DNA of 64,000 nucleotides, from contig JBCBUE010000007.1 in NCBI GenBank assembly GCA_039818285.1, positions 20,498-84,497 on the forward strand, written 5' to 3'. The stretch's first letter is position 1. Each line of letters starts with the position of its first letter. Below are positions 26,067-33,863 of this stretch, one piece after another. Source of the stretch: JBCBUE01 sp039818285. Lineage in GTDB: Bacteria; Planctomycetota; Phycisphaerae; Phycisphaerales; Phycisphaeraceae. The translations under genes and the position numbers were made by a program. Below the pieces are notes generated by a model. It was given only the letters and a program-made list of their open reading frames with translations. It was not told where the DNA came from and made no database searches.

Positions 26067-27607
26067 GAGTCGGCACTCGTCACGTCCGAAACCGGGGCTT
26101 CGGCTCGCTCATCCGTCAGCATGTCACGCGACGCGTAGTACCGGCGATAGAAGGGGTTGCTGATCCACGAGGCGGGGATCGGCTCACCGGCCTGCTTCAG
26201 CGCCTCGATCTTTCGCTGGGTGTCCAACCGGCGCTCGTACTCGTCGCGCATCTCGGGGAACTCGGCGAGCGTTCGCTCGATGCGCCGATCGATCAGCTCG
26301 GCGGTGCGGTGGGCGGCCCACGCGGGGTCGTCGATCACGCCGGCGTTGTACTCATCCATGAAACGATCGCGGATCCGCTCCGCGTCGCTGGACAGGATGA
26401 ACGGGCTGTAGCTGCCGCCGATCGCCGTCGTCCGCATCGCCTCGACGAACGGCTCGTGGCAGCCCCACTCGTTGGGCCAGTCGGTCGGGTGCGTGAACGA
26501 CCGACTCTCAACGTACTTGGGGTTAGGCGGCAGCGCGTCCGTGCTTGAGATGATCAAGTTGTTGTACAGCTCGCTTGCCAGGTAGCGCGGAAAGATCTCT
26601 GCTAACTCCTGGTGCTTGCCTCCGCGATAGATGGCGGCCCCGCGCACCGTGGTCCGGGTGGTCGGGAAGCCACCGTGGGGAGGCTCGACCACCCCCAACT
26701 CGAGCGGGTCGCCCCCGTCCTCCACGAACTGGCGGAACTGGATCAGCATGTAACGCCCGGAGTACAGCAGCGCCAGCCGTCCCTCGTTGAACAGACGCGG
26801 GCTCGACCCGCCCCATCCCCCGGACACCTGCATGGCGCTCACGTCTTCGGGGGAAGGCAGCAGTTGCAGGTCGTAGATCCAGCGACGCCGTCGCTCGAGC
26901 ACCTCGGCGTAGCGCAGATCATCCAGCGCACAGGCCGTGCCCGTCTCGTTGAAGATGCTCAACCCGGCCGAGCGATAGAGGATCTCGATCGGCAGGTCGT
27001 CACAGAAGAAGTGGGTCTGCCGGTCGGCGTTGTCGTTGGCCCTGGCAATGAACTCGAGACCGATGTGCTCGAACTCGTCGAAGGTCCATCGCCGAGGCGG
27101 CATCGGCAGGCCGTACCGCTCGAACGTTGCTTCGTTCACCCAGAGCAGCCGCACCGCGACGTTGCACGGGTACATGTACTGCCGGCCGTCGATCGAGATC
27201 TCCGACTCGACCGCCGCCCAGGTGTCGTCGATCGAGAAACCGCCCTGCTCGGCGATCTCGGTCATGTCTTTGATGATGCCGACGCGGCTGAATAGGCGAA
27301 CCTGCCGACCCCACCGCGTGTCGATGATGTCGCCGCCGACCCCGCCGACACCTTGGATGATGATCTTGTCCTGATCGCCGTTATTCGGATCGACCTGCAC
27401 GCGTGCCAGCGGCTCGCCTTCGGGGGTCACGTGCCCCTGCTCGCGCTGCCATGTTCCAAACCCGTTGACGTGGTCCATCCGGACGGGGGAGAGGTCGGTG
27501 ACCCAGTACAGCCGCGTCGATCCGCCCGTCGTCCGCGGAAAGCTCCACACGGTCGCCAAGCCGCCGAGCACCATGAACGCGAGGCAGAAAAAGACGAGAA
27601 GCCGCAT
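26063..27607 (-). CDS. ABC transporter extracellular sugar-binding protein, membrane-anchored
   Basis: 514 residues. A family-1 solute-binding protein: after an N-terminal hydrophobic segment (residues 3-22) comes a sugar-binding domain with MYPCNVAVRLLWVNEATFERYGLPMPP, the typical segment around the hinge, and the GRYMLIQFRQF and VEPPHGG stretches. No lipobox Cys follows the hydrophobic segment, so it is probably held by an uncleaved anchor rather than as a lipoprotein. The C-terminal 100 residues are charged and helical (IERTLAEFPEMRDEYERRLD) and extend beyond the usual fold. First gene of the transport operon, 117 bases after the second GH38 gene. Confidence 0.88.
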   Translation of the reverse strand: MRLLVFFCLAFMVLGGLATVWSFPRTTGGSTRLYWVTDLSPVRMDHVNGFGTWQREQGHVTPEGEPLARVQVDPNNGDQDKIIIQGVGGVGGDIIDTRWGRQVRLFSRVGIIKDMTEIAEQGGFSIDDTWAAVESEISIDGRQYMYPCNVAVRLLWVNEATFERYGLPMPPRRWTFDEFEHIGLEFIARANDNADRQTHFFCDDLPIEILYRSAGLSIFNETGTACALDDLRYAEVLERRRRWIYDLQLLPSPEDVSAMQVSGGWGGSSPRLFNEGRLALLYSGRYMLIQFRQFVEDGGDPLELGVVEPPHGGFPTTRTTVRGAAIYRGGKHQELAEIFPRYLASELYNNLIISSTDALPPNPKYVESRSFTHPTDWPNEWGCHEPFVEAMRTTAIGGSYSPFILSSDAERIRDRFMDEYNAGVIDDPAWAAHRTAELIDRRIERTLAEFPEMRDEYERRLDTQRKIEALKQAGEPIPASWISNPFYRRYYASRDMLTDERAEAPVSDVTSADS

Positions 27608-27663
27608 GAGTGAAAAGGCGTCTAGGTGAATGTGCAGAGAAGGAAAGATCCAGCTATGCTATT

Positions 27664-27672
27664 AATATACCA
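27664..27672 (-). promoter_or_regulatory. Candidate extended -10 promoter for the ABC transporter operon
   Basis: The minus strand reads TGGTATATT: a -10 of TATATT with extended TGG, about 57 bases before the ATG at 27607, in an AT-rich spacer separating the transporter genes from the upstream GH38. This suggests the transporter has its own promoter. Confidence 0.38.
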
Positions 27673-27724
27673 GAATATTTTAGAATACAACCCGATTATT
27701 TACCATATAATTGGATTGTAGTCG

Positions 27725-30700
27725 TCAGGACGAGGCCGATCGAACCCGTAGACTGCGGAGCTGATACGGGTGGATCGCGTCGTCCTGGACCGGCTTGGTC
27801 TCGCCTCGGAGATCGACCTCGCTCGCGTCCAGGCCATCGGCGAGCCGAAGTTCCAGGCGGCCGCGGCCGCCCAGCGTCTCATGCAGCCTCAGGGTCCAGC
27901 CCCCCGCGTCGTCTGGCACGGCCCAGGCAGGGACCAGCGAGGCCGGACCGATCACCTCGCGCAGCCCCGCGTCGATCGGCTGGCCGCGATACGGCACGAC
28001 CGGCGTGAAGAGCAGATCGGCCAGCGCGGCCGGCTGCTCAGCGCGGTCGGCGTGAGCGCTGAAGCGTCCGACCGCCAGCCGGATGTGGTGCGATCCGATG
28101 TCGGCAAACGCTTCGCTGTTGAGGTTCGACTCCAACTCCGTGGTGTTTCCGTGCGCGTTGGTCGGTGTGATCCGCGCCGAGCGAGCGAGCGACACGTGCA
28201 TCAAACCCTCGGCGACACCAACGCCGTACTTCGCCTCGGTGATCACCATCAGGCCGTCACGCTCGTCGTCGTCAGAAACACAGGCCCATCGGCTCGCGGG
28301 GTTCTCGAACATCGCGTCGTTAGCCAGCGGGCCTGACCATTGCGGGCGATGGACGCTGCCGAACGGGCCGCCGTACCGCGCTTCGCGGCCGCGATAGCCC
28401 GTGGGAAACACGAGCTTGGCGAGGCATTGAACCTTGTCAATGTCAAGATCGATCGCGATCCGCAGGACCGAGGCGCCGGGCTCCAGGACGTAAGTCACCT
28501 TCGCCGAGCCGACACCAGGCAGCTTGCGCTCGAAAGACACCCGCCCCACGCCCATCTCCTGCGTCACGGTCGCCGATGTCTTGTCGTTGTGATGGATGCC
28601 GTTGCTAAGGCTGTAGCGATCGATGTCCCAGGCGTCGTAGATCGCGGGCACGTCCTCGAACGTCCACAGCTGCGACGCCGAGCCCTCGATGGCCAGCTCG
28701 TGCCCATCGACCGCCAGCGAAGCCAGTTCACCGGACGCGTTGAACCGCGCGTCGACGCGTCCATTCGACAAGTGCGTCTGCCTCACTTCAACGGGCGGCG
28801 CTTCGATCGGTTCGAGCGTATCGATCGCCACGCCCGCCAGCGGCGGCAGCTCGACCAGCTTGCCGTCGATGACCTCGCGCCGCGGCATCGGCAGCGGGTT
28901 GAACACGCATGCCTTGGCGTCGGCGCCGTCGGCGGTGGCGTCGAGCTCGCGCTCGGCCTGCGTTAAAACATCACTCGCGATAGCTTCGAGCTCGGGGACG
29001 TGCTCGTCGTAGACCTCCTGGATCGAGCTGCCGGGGATGTAGTCGTGGAACTGCGCGAAGCAGACGCGCTTCCAGGGCTGCTGGTCGATCGGGCCACCGC
29101 CGGTCGCACACCGCACCGCCTCGAGCACCTGCAGCGCTCGCTCCGAGGCGCGGAAGGCGGCCTTGAGCCGACCGTGCGTGGTGTGCACCCCTCGGTGATA
29201 CTCGAGGTACATCTCGCCGCGCCAGGCGGGCAAGGCGTCTTTCTGCTCGTTGAGCCGGTCGAAAAACCCGTCGATGGTGCCCCATTCAGCCCGCGGCATC
29301 CCCGAGAGGTTGCTGAGCCGGCGGGCTCGTTCGCACATCGACTCGTTCAGGCCGCCCCCGCCGTCGCCGTAGCCGCATGGGAACAGGGCTTCGTCGTGCA
29401 CGTGGCTCTGGCGATGCTGATACGTGGCGTTCTTCAGCTCGCCCGGGGTGACCCGCTGGTTGTAATGGTGCCACGAGATGTGAGCGACGACCTCGCTACC
29501 GTCCATCCCCACCCACCGGTAGCTGCTGTAAGGGAACCGAGTCGCGCCGGACCAGTGCATCTTGGTGGTGTAGAAGTACGGCACGCCAAACCCATCCATG
29601 ATCGTCGGCATGCAGGCGCTGTAGCCGAACACATCCGGGAGCCAGACGCACCGGCTCTCGCGTCCTTGAAGATCTTTAAACCCCTGCTGGCCGAGCGCAA
29701 AAGCCCGGACCAGGGCCTCGCCGCAAGGCAACTGGACATCGGACTCGACGTACATCGCACCCGTTGGCTCCCAGCGCTGGTCGTCGATGCGCTGGCGTAC
29801 GCCCTTCATCAACTCGGGGCTGCGCCGCTCGACCGCCTCGTAGCTGGCAGGCTGTGAGTAGCCAAAGGTTGCCTCGGGGTAACGCCCAAGCATGTTGAGC
29901 GCGTTCGCGAACGAGTGCACCGCCTTGAACTCGCCGGCCCGCTCGGGCCACAGCCAGACGAGGTCGATGTGGGCGTGCCCGGTCAGCACGGCCGTCATCG
30001 CGTCGGGCGCGGCGGGAAAATCGCGGTAGATCGCCGCGAGCGCGTCTCGACAGGCACGAACCCCCTTACGATCCAGGGCGTCGATCGCTTCATTCGTGCG
30101 ATGCACCAGCCGGCGCAGCAGCGGCTCGGCCACCGCCAGCTCGGGACGATAGCCGCCGCGAGCCCAGAGCCCGTGCTTCTCGAGATACTCCGGCCGATCC
30201 AATAGCTCGATGAGCTGCATCAGCACGTCCATGTCGTGCCAAGCGTGCCAGGCGTCGTCGTTGCGTTCGGCGAAGAAGGCCCCCTGGAAATGGCTGCCTC
30301 GCTTGGGATCGACGCCCTGCTCAGACTTATCGACCCAGACGCCGGTGCGAGCGCAGAGCGATTCGACGTGGATCTGACGAGCCCCCTCGGGGATTGGCGC
30401 ATAGAGATGCCCCGGATCGATGCCGTAGAACGGCACGCCGTCGTGGTAGAGCGTGGCCTCGCCCTGATCCCGCCAGCGGAGATAATGTCCGGGCCCGCCG
30501 TGCGGCAGATCGATCCGCCACCAGCACTGATCGAACAGCTCTCCCCAATAAAAAGCGGCGGGCCCAACAGGCCGGTACTCGTTCGCCCCGACTTCGCCCA
30601 GGGCGCGGTGCGTCCGCGTCGGCGGCGTCTGAAGAACCGCAAGCGGGTGGTCGCTGACGCTCCAGATGTGCTGAGCTAACCGGGCCCGCCCCTGAACCAG

Positions 30701-30805
30701 CCGAGGCAAGAGGAACTGATGAAAGTGCGTGTCGGCAAGCATGGCGGCCAGGGGTTCCAAGTCGGGTGAGCGAGGTCGATCGAGGGCCGGGAGTCTACTG
30801 GACAC
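27725..30805 (-). CDS. Alpha-mannosidase, glycoside hydrolase family 38 (second copy)
   Basis: 1026 residues from a GTG at 30805; an ATG at 30742 (MLADTHFHQFLL) is a possible alternative. GH38 motifs: GHAHIDLVWLWPE (zinc His277, His279, Asp281), nucleophile Asp391 in WLPDVFGYS, MHWSGATRFPYSSYRWVG, and QFHDYIPGSSI; then the C-terminal beta-domain (PTGYRGREARYGGPFGS). It has no leader and should be cytoplasmic. Its N-terminal domain of about 230 residues before the catalytic core is the ancillary domain usual in bacterial class II mannosidases. Lying just before the ABC transporter genes on the same strand, it probably degrades the imported mannoside. Confidence 0.9.
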   Translation of the reverse strand: MSSRLPALDRPRSPDLEPLAAMLADTHFHQFLLPRLVQGRARLAQHIWSVSDHPLAVLQTPPTRTHRALGEVGANEYRPVGPAAFYWGELFDQCWWRIDLPHGGPGHYLRWRDQGEATLYHDGVPFYGIDPGHLYAPIPEGARQIHVESLCARTGVWVDKSEQGVDPKRGSHFQGAFFAERNDDAWHAWHDMDVLMQLIELLDRPEYLEKHGLWARGGYRPELAVAEPLLRRLVHRTNEAIDALDRKGVRACRDALAAIYRDFPAAPDAMTAVLTGHAHIDLVWLWPERAGEFKAVHSFANALNMLGRYPEATFGYSQPASYEAVERRSPELMKGVRQRIDDQRWEPTGAMYVESDVQLPCGEALVRAFALGQQGFKDLQGRESRCVWLPDVFGYSACMPTIMDGFGVPYFYTTKMHWSGATRFPYSSYRWVGMDGSEVVAHISWHHYNQRVTPGELKNATYQHRQSHVHDEALFPCGYGDGGGGLNESMCERARRLSNLSGMPRAEWGTIDGFFDRLNEQKDALPAWRGEMYLEYHRGVHTTHGRLKAAFRASERALQVLEAVRCATGGGPIDQQPWKRVCFAQFHDYIPGSSIQEVYDEHVPELEAIASDVLTQAERELDATADGADAKACVFNPLPMPRREVIDGKLVELPPLAGVAIDTLEPIEAPPVEVRQTHLSNGRVDARFNASGELASLAVDGHELAIEGSASQLWTFEDVPAIYDAWDIDRYSLSNGIHHNDKTSATVTQEMGVGRVSFERKLPGVGSAKVTYVLEPGASVLRIAIDLDIDKVQCLAKLVFPTGYRGREARYGGPFGSVHRPQWSGPLANDAMFENPASRWACVSDDDERDGLMVITEAKYGVGVAEGLMHVSLARSARITPTNAHGNTTELESNLNSEAFADIGSHHIRLAVGRFSAHADRAEQPAALADLLFTPVVPYRGQPIDAGLREVIGPASLVPAWAVPDDAGGWTLRLHETLGGRGRLELRLADGLDASEVDLRGETKPVQDDAIHPYQLRSLRVRSASS

Positions 30806-30849
30806 GGCCGCTTGAAGTAATCCGAAGATTTAATACTTAAAGAACCAGA

Positions 30850-30858
30850 ATTATACCA
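30850..30858 (-). promoter_or_regulatory. Candidate extended -10 promoter for the second GH38 gene
   Basis: The minus strand reads TGGTATAAT, a perfect TATAAT with extended TGG, about 45 bases upstream of the GTG at 30805. No good -35 is present, which fits an extended -10 promoter. Confidence 0.42.
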
Positions 30859-31019
30859 CAGTTTATGCCTTTTTGCACGCAAAAAATTCACCCGACGGAC
30901 AAACACACGGCTGTTTGCTGTGGTGAGTGGGTGATCAAAACTAGAGAAGCGCGGGTAGATGCACTAAAAAATCATTATTTTTAGACTCAATTAAATGATA
31001 TTTTTGTTGATTTATTCTG

Positions 31020-31025
31020 TATATT
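31020..31025 (+). promoter_or_regulatory. Candidate -10 element for the PEP-CTERM gene
   Basis: TATATT within an AT-rich island, 57 bases before the ATG at 31082. No clear -35. Confidence 0.25.
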
Positions 31026-31067
31026 GAATACGCTCTTAGAGTCTCGCCCCATGTCACGCTAACTATC

Positions 31068-31073
31068 AGGAGG
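31068..31073 (+). promoter_or_regulatory. Strong Shine-Dalgarno site (AGGAGG)
   Basis: AGGAGG eight bases before the ATG at 31082. This and the site at 40132 are the two best ribosome sites in the window; both precede PEP-CTERM genes, suggesting high expression of these surface proteins. Confidence 0.7.
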
Positions 31074-31081
31074 TTTACTGA

Positions 31082-31879
31082 ATGCGACACTTATATAAGT
31101 CAAAGCTCGCGTCGCCCCTGCCCGCCAGCCTGTACGCGGCACTCGCGGCTCCCTGTGGTCTCGTCTTCGCGGGAGGCGCCGAGGCCGTTGCCATCGTTGA
31201 CTTCACCGCCTTCGGCGTCGGCGCACCAGGGGCCGCGGCGACGGCGAATGTCAGCGATACTCAACTGCTGTCATTCGATGTCTCAGCCACCGGCGAGGTC
31301 ACCCTCGACATCACCACGGGCAGTTCCGGCCCGCGCGGCGACGAGATCGACGGCATCATCGGCACCGTCTCGGCTACCGGAACCGCGTTCAGCTTTGACA
31401 TCACGCTGACTGCTATCGGCAACAACAACGACGCCGGCGTCAACCTGTTCCTCACCAACGGATTGGGCCTGGGGATCGCCGGCAATGGCACCAGCACCAT
31501 CAACTGGGCGGCCGCGAGCCCCAACAGCCAGACCGCCGTCTTTGAGGTTGACTTCTCCGGCGTCGACAGCGACCTAGCGTTCGTTCTCACCAGCGTGACC
31601 ACCGGCAACGTTGGCGTCAACGGCGACCCACATGTTGTGGGCTTCGACGACGCTTCAACCGTGCTGCCTGACCCCACCACAGCCCTGGCAGGCCCCAGCT
31701 TCGAGCTGTCCGGCGCGTCAGACTCCTTCTCCGTCCAGGAAGCCACACTCGTGGGCGGCAGCGCTCAGAATGTGTTCTCGCTAGCCGGTTTTGGTTTCGA
31801 TGTCGTGGTCATTCCCGAGCCGGGCTCGCTTGCCCTCGCCGGGTGCGGCCTCGCCCTGCTGTTCGCACGTCGACGCTGA
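31082..31879 (+). CDS. PEP-CTERM sorting-domain protein
   Basis: 265 residues: N-terminal signal region, then a beta-rich, Gly/Thr/Asn-rich body with no recognised catalytic motif, then a C-terminal sorting tag of the PEP-CTERM type (IPEPGSLALAGCGLALLFARRR split as Pro-Glu-Pro, hydrophobic helix, Arg cluster at 245-265). Such tags direct proteins to exosortase-dependent processing and the cell surface or exopolysaccharide. The body is unassigned; a carbohydrate-binding or matrix role is possible but not shown. Divergent from GH38, monocistronic, and followed by a clear intrinsic terminator. Confidence 0.85.
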   Translation: MRHLYKSKLASPLPASLYAALAAPCGLVFAGGAEAVAIVDFTAFGVGAPGAAATANVSDTQLLSFDVSATGEVTLDITTGSSGPRGDEIDGIIGTVSATGTAFSFDITLTAIGNNNDAGVNLFLTNGLGLGIAGNGTSTINWAAASPNSQTAVFEVDFSGVDSDLAFVLTSVTTGNVGVNGDPHVVGFDDASTVLPDPTTALAGPSFELSGASDSFSVQEATLVGGSAQNVFSLAGFGFDVVVIPEPGSLALAGCGLALLFARRR

Positions 31880-31940
31880 ATGTGGCGGCTGAATGTGGCG
31901 TTTGGCCCGAGCTTAGATCGCATCACATCAAAACAAAGCA

Positions 31941-31973
31941 CGGTCATCCCTATCGATCGGGATGACCGTTTTT
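31941..31973 (+). terminator. Rho-independent terminator
   Basis: Ten-base perfect stem CGGTCATCCC / GGGATGACCG around an eight-base loop (TATCGATC), followed directly by five T. It lies 60 bases after the PEP-CTERM stop and is the best terminator in the window. Confidence 0.85.
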
Positions 31974-32091
31974 GATTGCGTTGATCTGACGTCGATCTCT
32001 AGCGTGCCGCGGACGTTCGGGGTACCCCACGCCGCGGCGTCGCTGCGGCGGGCCGGGGTGACGCCCTGCCTGACAATGCCTCTGTCGCGGC

Positions 32092-33708
32092 TCAGTTGAA
32101 CTCGCCGAACGGCCGGCCGTCAAACGCCGTCAGGCGGCTGGCCAGTCGATCCTTCATGTCAGCGACAACTTCGGGATGGTCGGCGGCGACGTTGCTCTCC
32201 TCGCGAGGGTCGGCGTCGAGGTCGTAGAGCTGATCGAGATCGAAGTAGTTGAGGTTCTGCCGCGACGCATGATGACCGAGGTGCCGATTTCGGGTCAGGT
32301 ACGGGTTGGGGATCTGGCTGTTCTGCCAGCCGTCGAACGCCTCGCCCCTGGCGATCCGAGCCTGCATGCTCTCGGGGTAGCGGATCGCGATGTACTTCCA
32401 ACGCTTGGTTTTCAAGCCACGCGAGAAACCGAGCTCGAAAAACAGGTCCTCGTGGTGCTCACCCTTGCCGTCGGACAGCAGCGCCTCGTAGCTCCGGCCG
32501 TCGTGTTCACCGCCGTCGCAAGGCACCCCGGCGAGCGAGAGGACGGTCGGCGCGAAGTCGATGTTCTGTACGAGTGCATCCGACGAAACGCCCGGCTGGA
32601 TCAGCCGGGGATACCGCGCGAACATCGGCACCTTGACGCCGTTGTCGTAGCACGTGGTCTTGCCGTGACGTCGAGTCCCGTGATCGGACATGAATAGCAC
32701 CAGCGTGTCGTCGGCGAGCCCCACCGACTCAAGCCTGGCGAGCATCGCCCCCATAGCGTCGTCGAGCCACGTCGCGTGGTGACGCCACCGAACGTCCAGC
32801 CCGGCGTCGGCGACCCGTCGTTTGACGCTCTCTCGATCGGGCATGACGCCCAGGTGCTCATCGCCGTAGCCCGCGCCGGTGATGCGCGGGTCGGCGTCGA
32901 GCGAATGCGGCAGTCTGCCGTCCCTGAAGATCCAGGGCGCGGGGCCGTGAGGCACGGTCGTAGCGACATAGAGAAAGAACGGCTCGTCGCGGTTGCGCTC
33001 CATGAAGTCGCAGGCAGCGTGCGTTGTCCACTCGAGGTTGTGGACGTTTGCCTGAGTGTTGTAGAGCTCGCGTAGATTGGCGGAGTAGACGGCGTTGGCC
33101 TCATCGAAGCCGTGCTCGCGCATCCGCTCGGCCCACCAGTCATGGTTGTGCCTCATCTTGGCGGCGACCTCGGGGTCACGCGGGTCCGCCTCTTTGGTGT
33201 AGGTCATGAGGCCGAGGCTCTCCCACGCCGCGGGGGAGTTGATCGCGTGGTGGTGGGTGACGTGGCTCTTCCCGACGAAGCCGGTGCGATAGCCGGCCCG
33301 CTGGAGCATCTTGGGCAGCGACTGACGATCGTGCTCGAGCTCGACATTGTTCTCGACGCGTGTCATCGTCCCTGACGGATGAAGCCTCATGAACGAATCC
33401 GACGTGCACGACCCACCGTAGCGACCTGTCAGCAGCGCGTACCGAGAGGGCGAGCAGACGCTGCTCGACACGTGCGCATTGGTGAAGCTCATCCCCTCGG
33501 CCGCGAGGCGGTCGAAGTTCGGCGTCAGAGCGTCACCGCCTAGGCAGCCGAAGTCTTCCTCGGACTGATCGTCGGTGATGAAGACCAGCACGTTGGGCCG
33601 ACGAGCCGGCGTGCTCGCGCGAGCCAACCCGGGCAGGGCTGACGCGGCGAGGCCGGTCGCGCCAATCTTGAGAAACTCACGGCGATTGGTGAGATAGTTT
33701 GAAAACAT
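32092..33708 (-). CDS. Sulfatase with Tat signal peptide
   Basis: 538 residues. Twin-arginine leader (TNRREFLKIG at 7-16, then an Ala-rich stretch to about 31). Sulfatase motifs: FITDDQSEEDFG metal pair at 46-47, Cys85 in CSPSR, FVGKSHVTHH in place of GKWH, TVPHGP, and MSDHGTRRHGK near 342. It shares the CxPSRYALLTG opening, the KSH/KNH active-site variant and the C-terminal FELGxxR...YIAIRYPE segment with the sulfatase at 37306-38937, so these two form a subgroup. Single gene unit, convergent with the PEP-CTERM gene and divergent from the sulfatase at 33864. Confidence 0.9.
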   Translation of the reverse strand: MFSNYLTNRREFLKIGATGLAASALPGLARASTPARRPNVLVFITDDQSEEDFGCLGGDALTPNFDRLAAEGMSFTNAHVSSSVCSPSRYALLTGRYGGSCTSDSFMRLHPSGTMTRVENNVELEHDRQSLPKMLQRAGYRTGFVGKSHVTHHHAINSPAAWESLGLMTYTKEADPRDPEVAAKMRHNHDWWAERMREHGFDEANAVYSANLRELYNTQANVHNLEWTTHAACDFMERNRDEPFFLYVATTVPHGPAPWIFRDGRLPHSLDADPRITGAGYGDEHLGVMPDRESVKRRVADAGLDVRWRHHATWLDDAMGAMLARLESVGLADDTLVLFMSDHGTRRHGKTTCYDNGVKVPMFARYPRLIQPGVSSDALVQNIDFAPTVLSLAGVPCDGGEHDGRSYEALLSDGKGEHHEDLFFELGFSRGLKTKRWKYIAIRYPESMQARIARGEAFDGWQNSQIPNPYLTRNRHLGHHASRQNLNYFDLDQLYDLDADPREESNVAADHPEVVADMKDRLASRLTAFDGRPFGEFN

Positions 33709-33863
33709 GACAGGGAGTCCTAGAGCCGCTTGAGGGCGGCCGGCGGTGGATAATACAGCGCATCGACCGTTTATATGGTATATTTATCATTTTTATCCGT
33801 TAATTATACCATAAAAATGTCTGCCTCGCTGATTGAGGTACCCCGCCCCTCGGAGAGCCCGAT
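33709..33863. promoter_or_regulatory. Divergent promoter region between two sulfatases
   Basis: 155 bases with an AT-rich core at about 33768-33816. TATGGTATA (33774-33782) and TATACCATA (33805-33813) form a perfect inverted repeat. Each half also reads as an extended -10, TGGTATATT to the right and TGGTATAAT to the left, pointing across each other. Confidence 0.5.

Larger units (their letters stand above)
30806..31081. other. Divergent promoter region between GH38 and PEP-CTERM genes
   Basis: 276 bases without a gene. It holds two AT-rich islands, one facing each gene (about 30830-30875 and 30960-31035), separated by a GC-richer stretch. A perfect 7-base inverted repeat (CTAAAAA, 7-base spacer, TTTTTAG) lies at 30964-30984. 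Confidence 0.45.

Noticed and set aside
23862..26138. 758-codon open frame on the plus strand
   Set aside because: Lies opposite the two permease genes; composition is Glu/Arg/His/Gln-rich without any motif. The permeases on the other strand have clear EAA loops and overlapping starts.
33774..33813. TATGGTATA/TATACCATA read as a LacI-type operator
   Set aside because: It does not resemble the TTGYAWTTGCAA sites of the two LacI genes, and each half is explained as an extended -10; kept only as a promoter observation.
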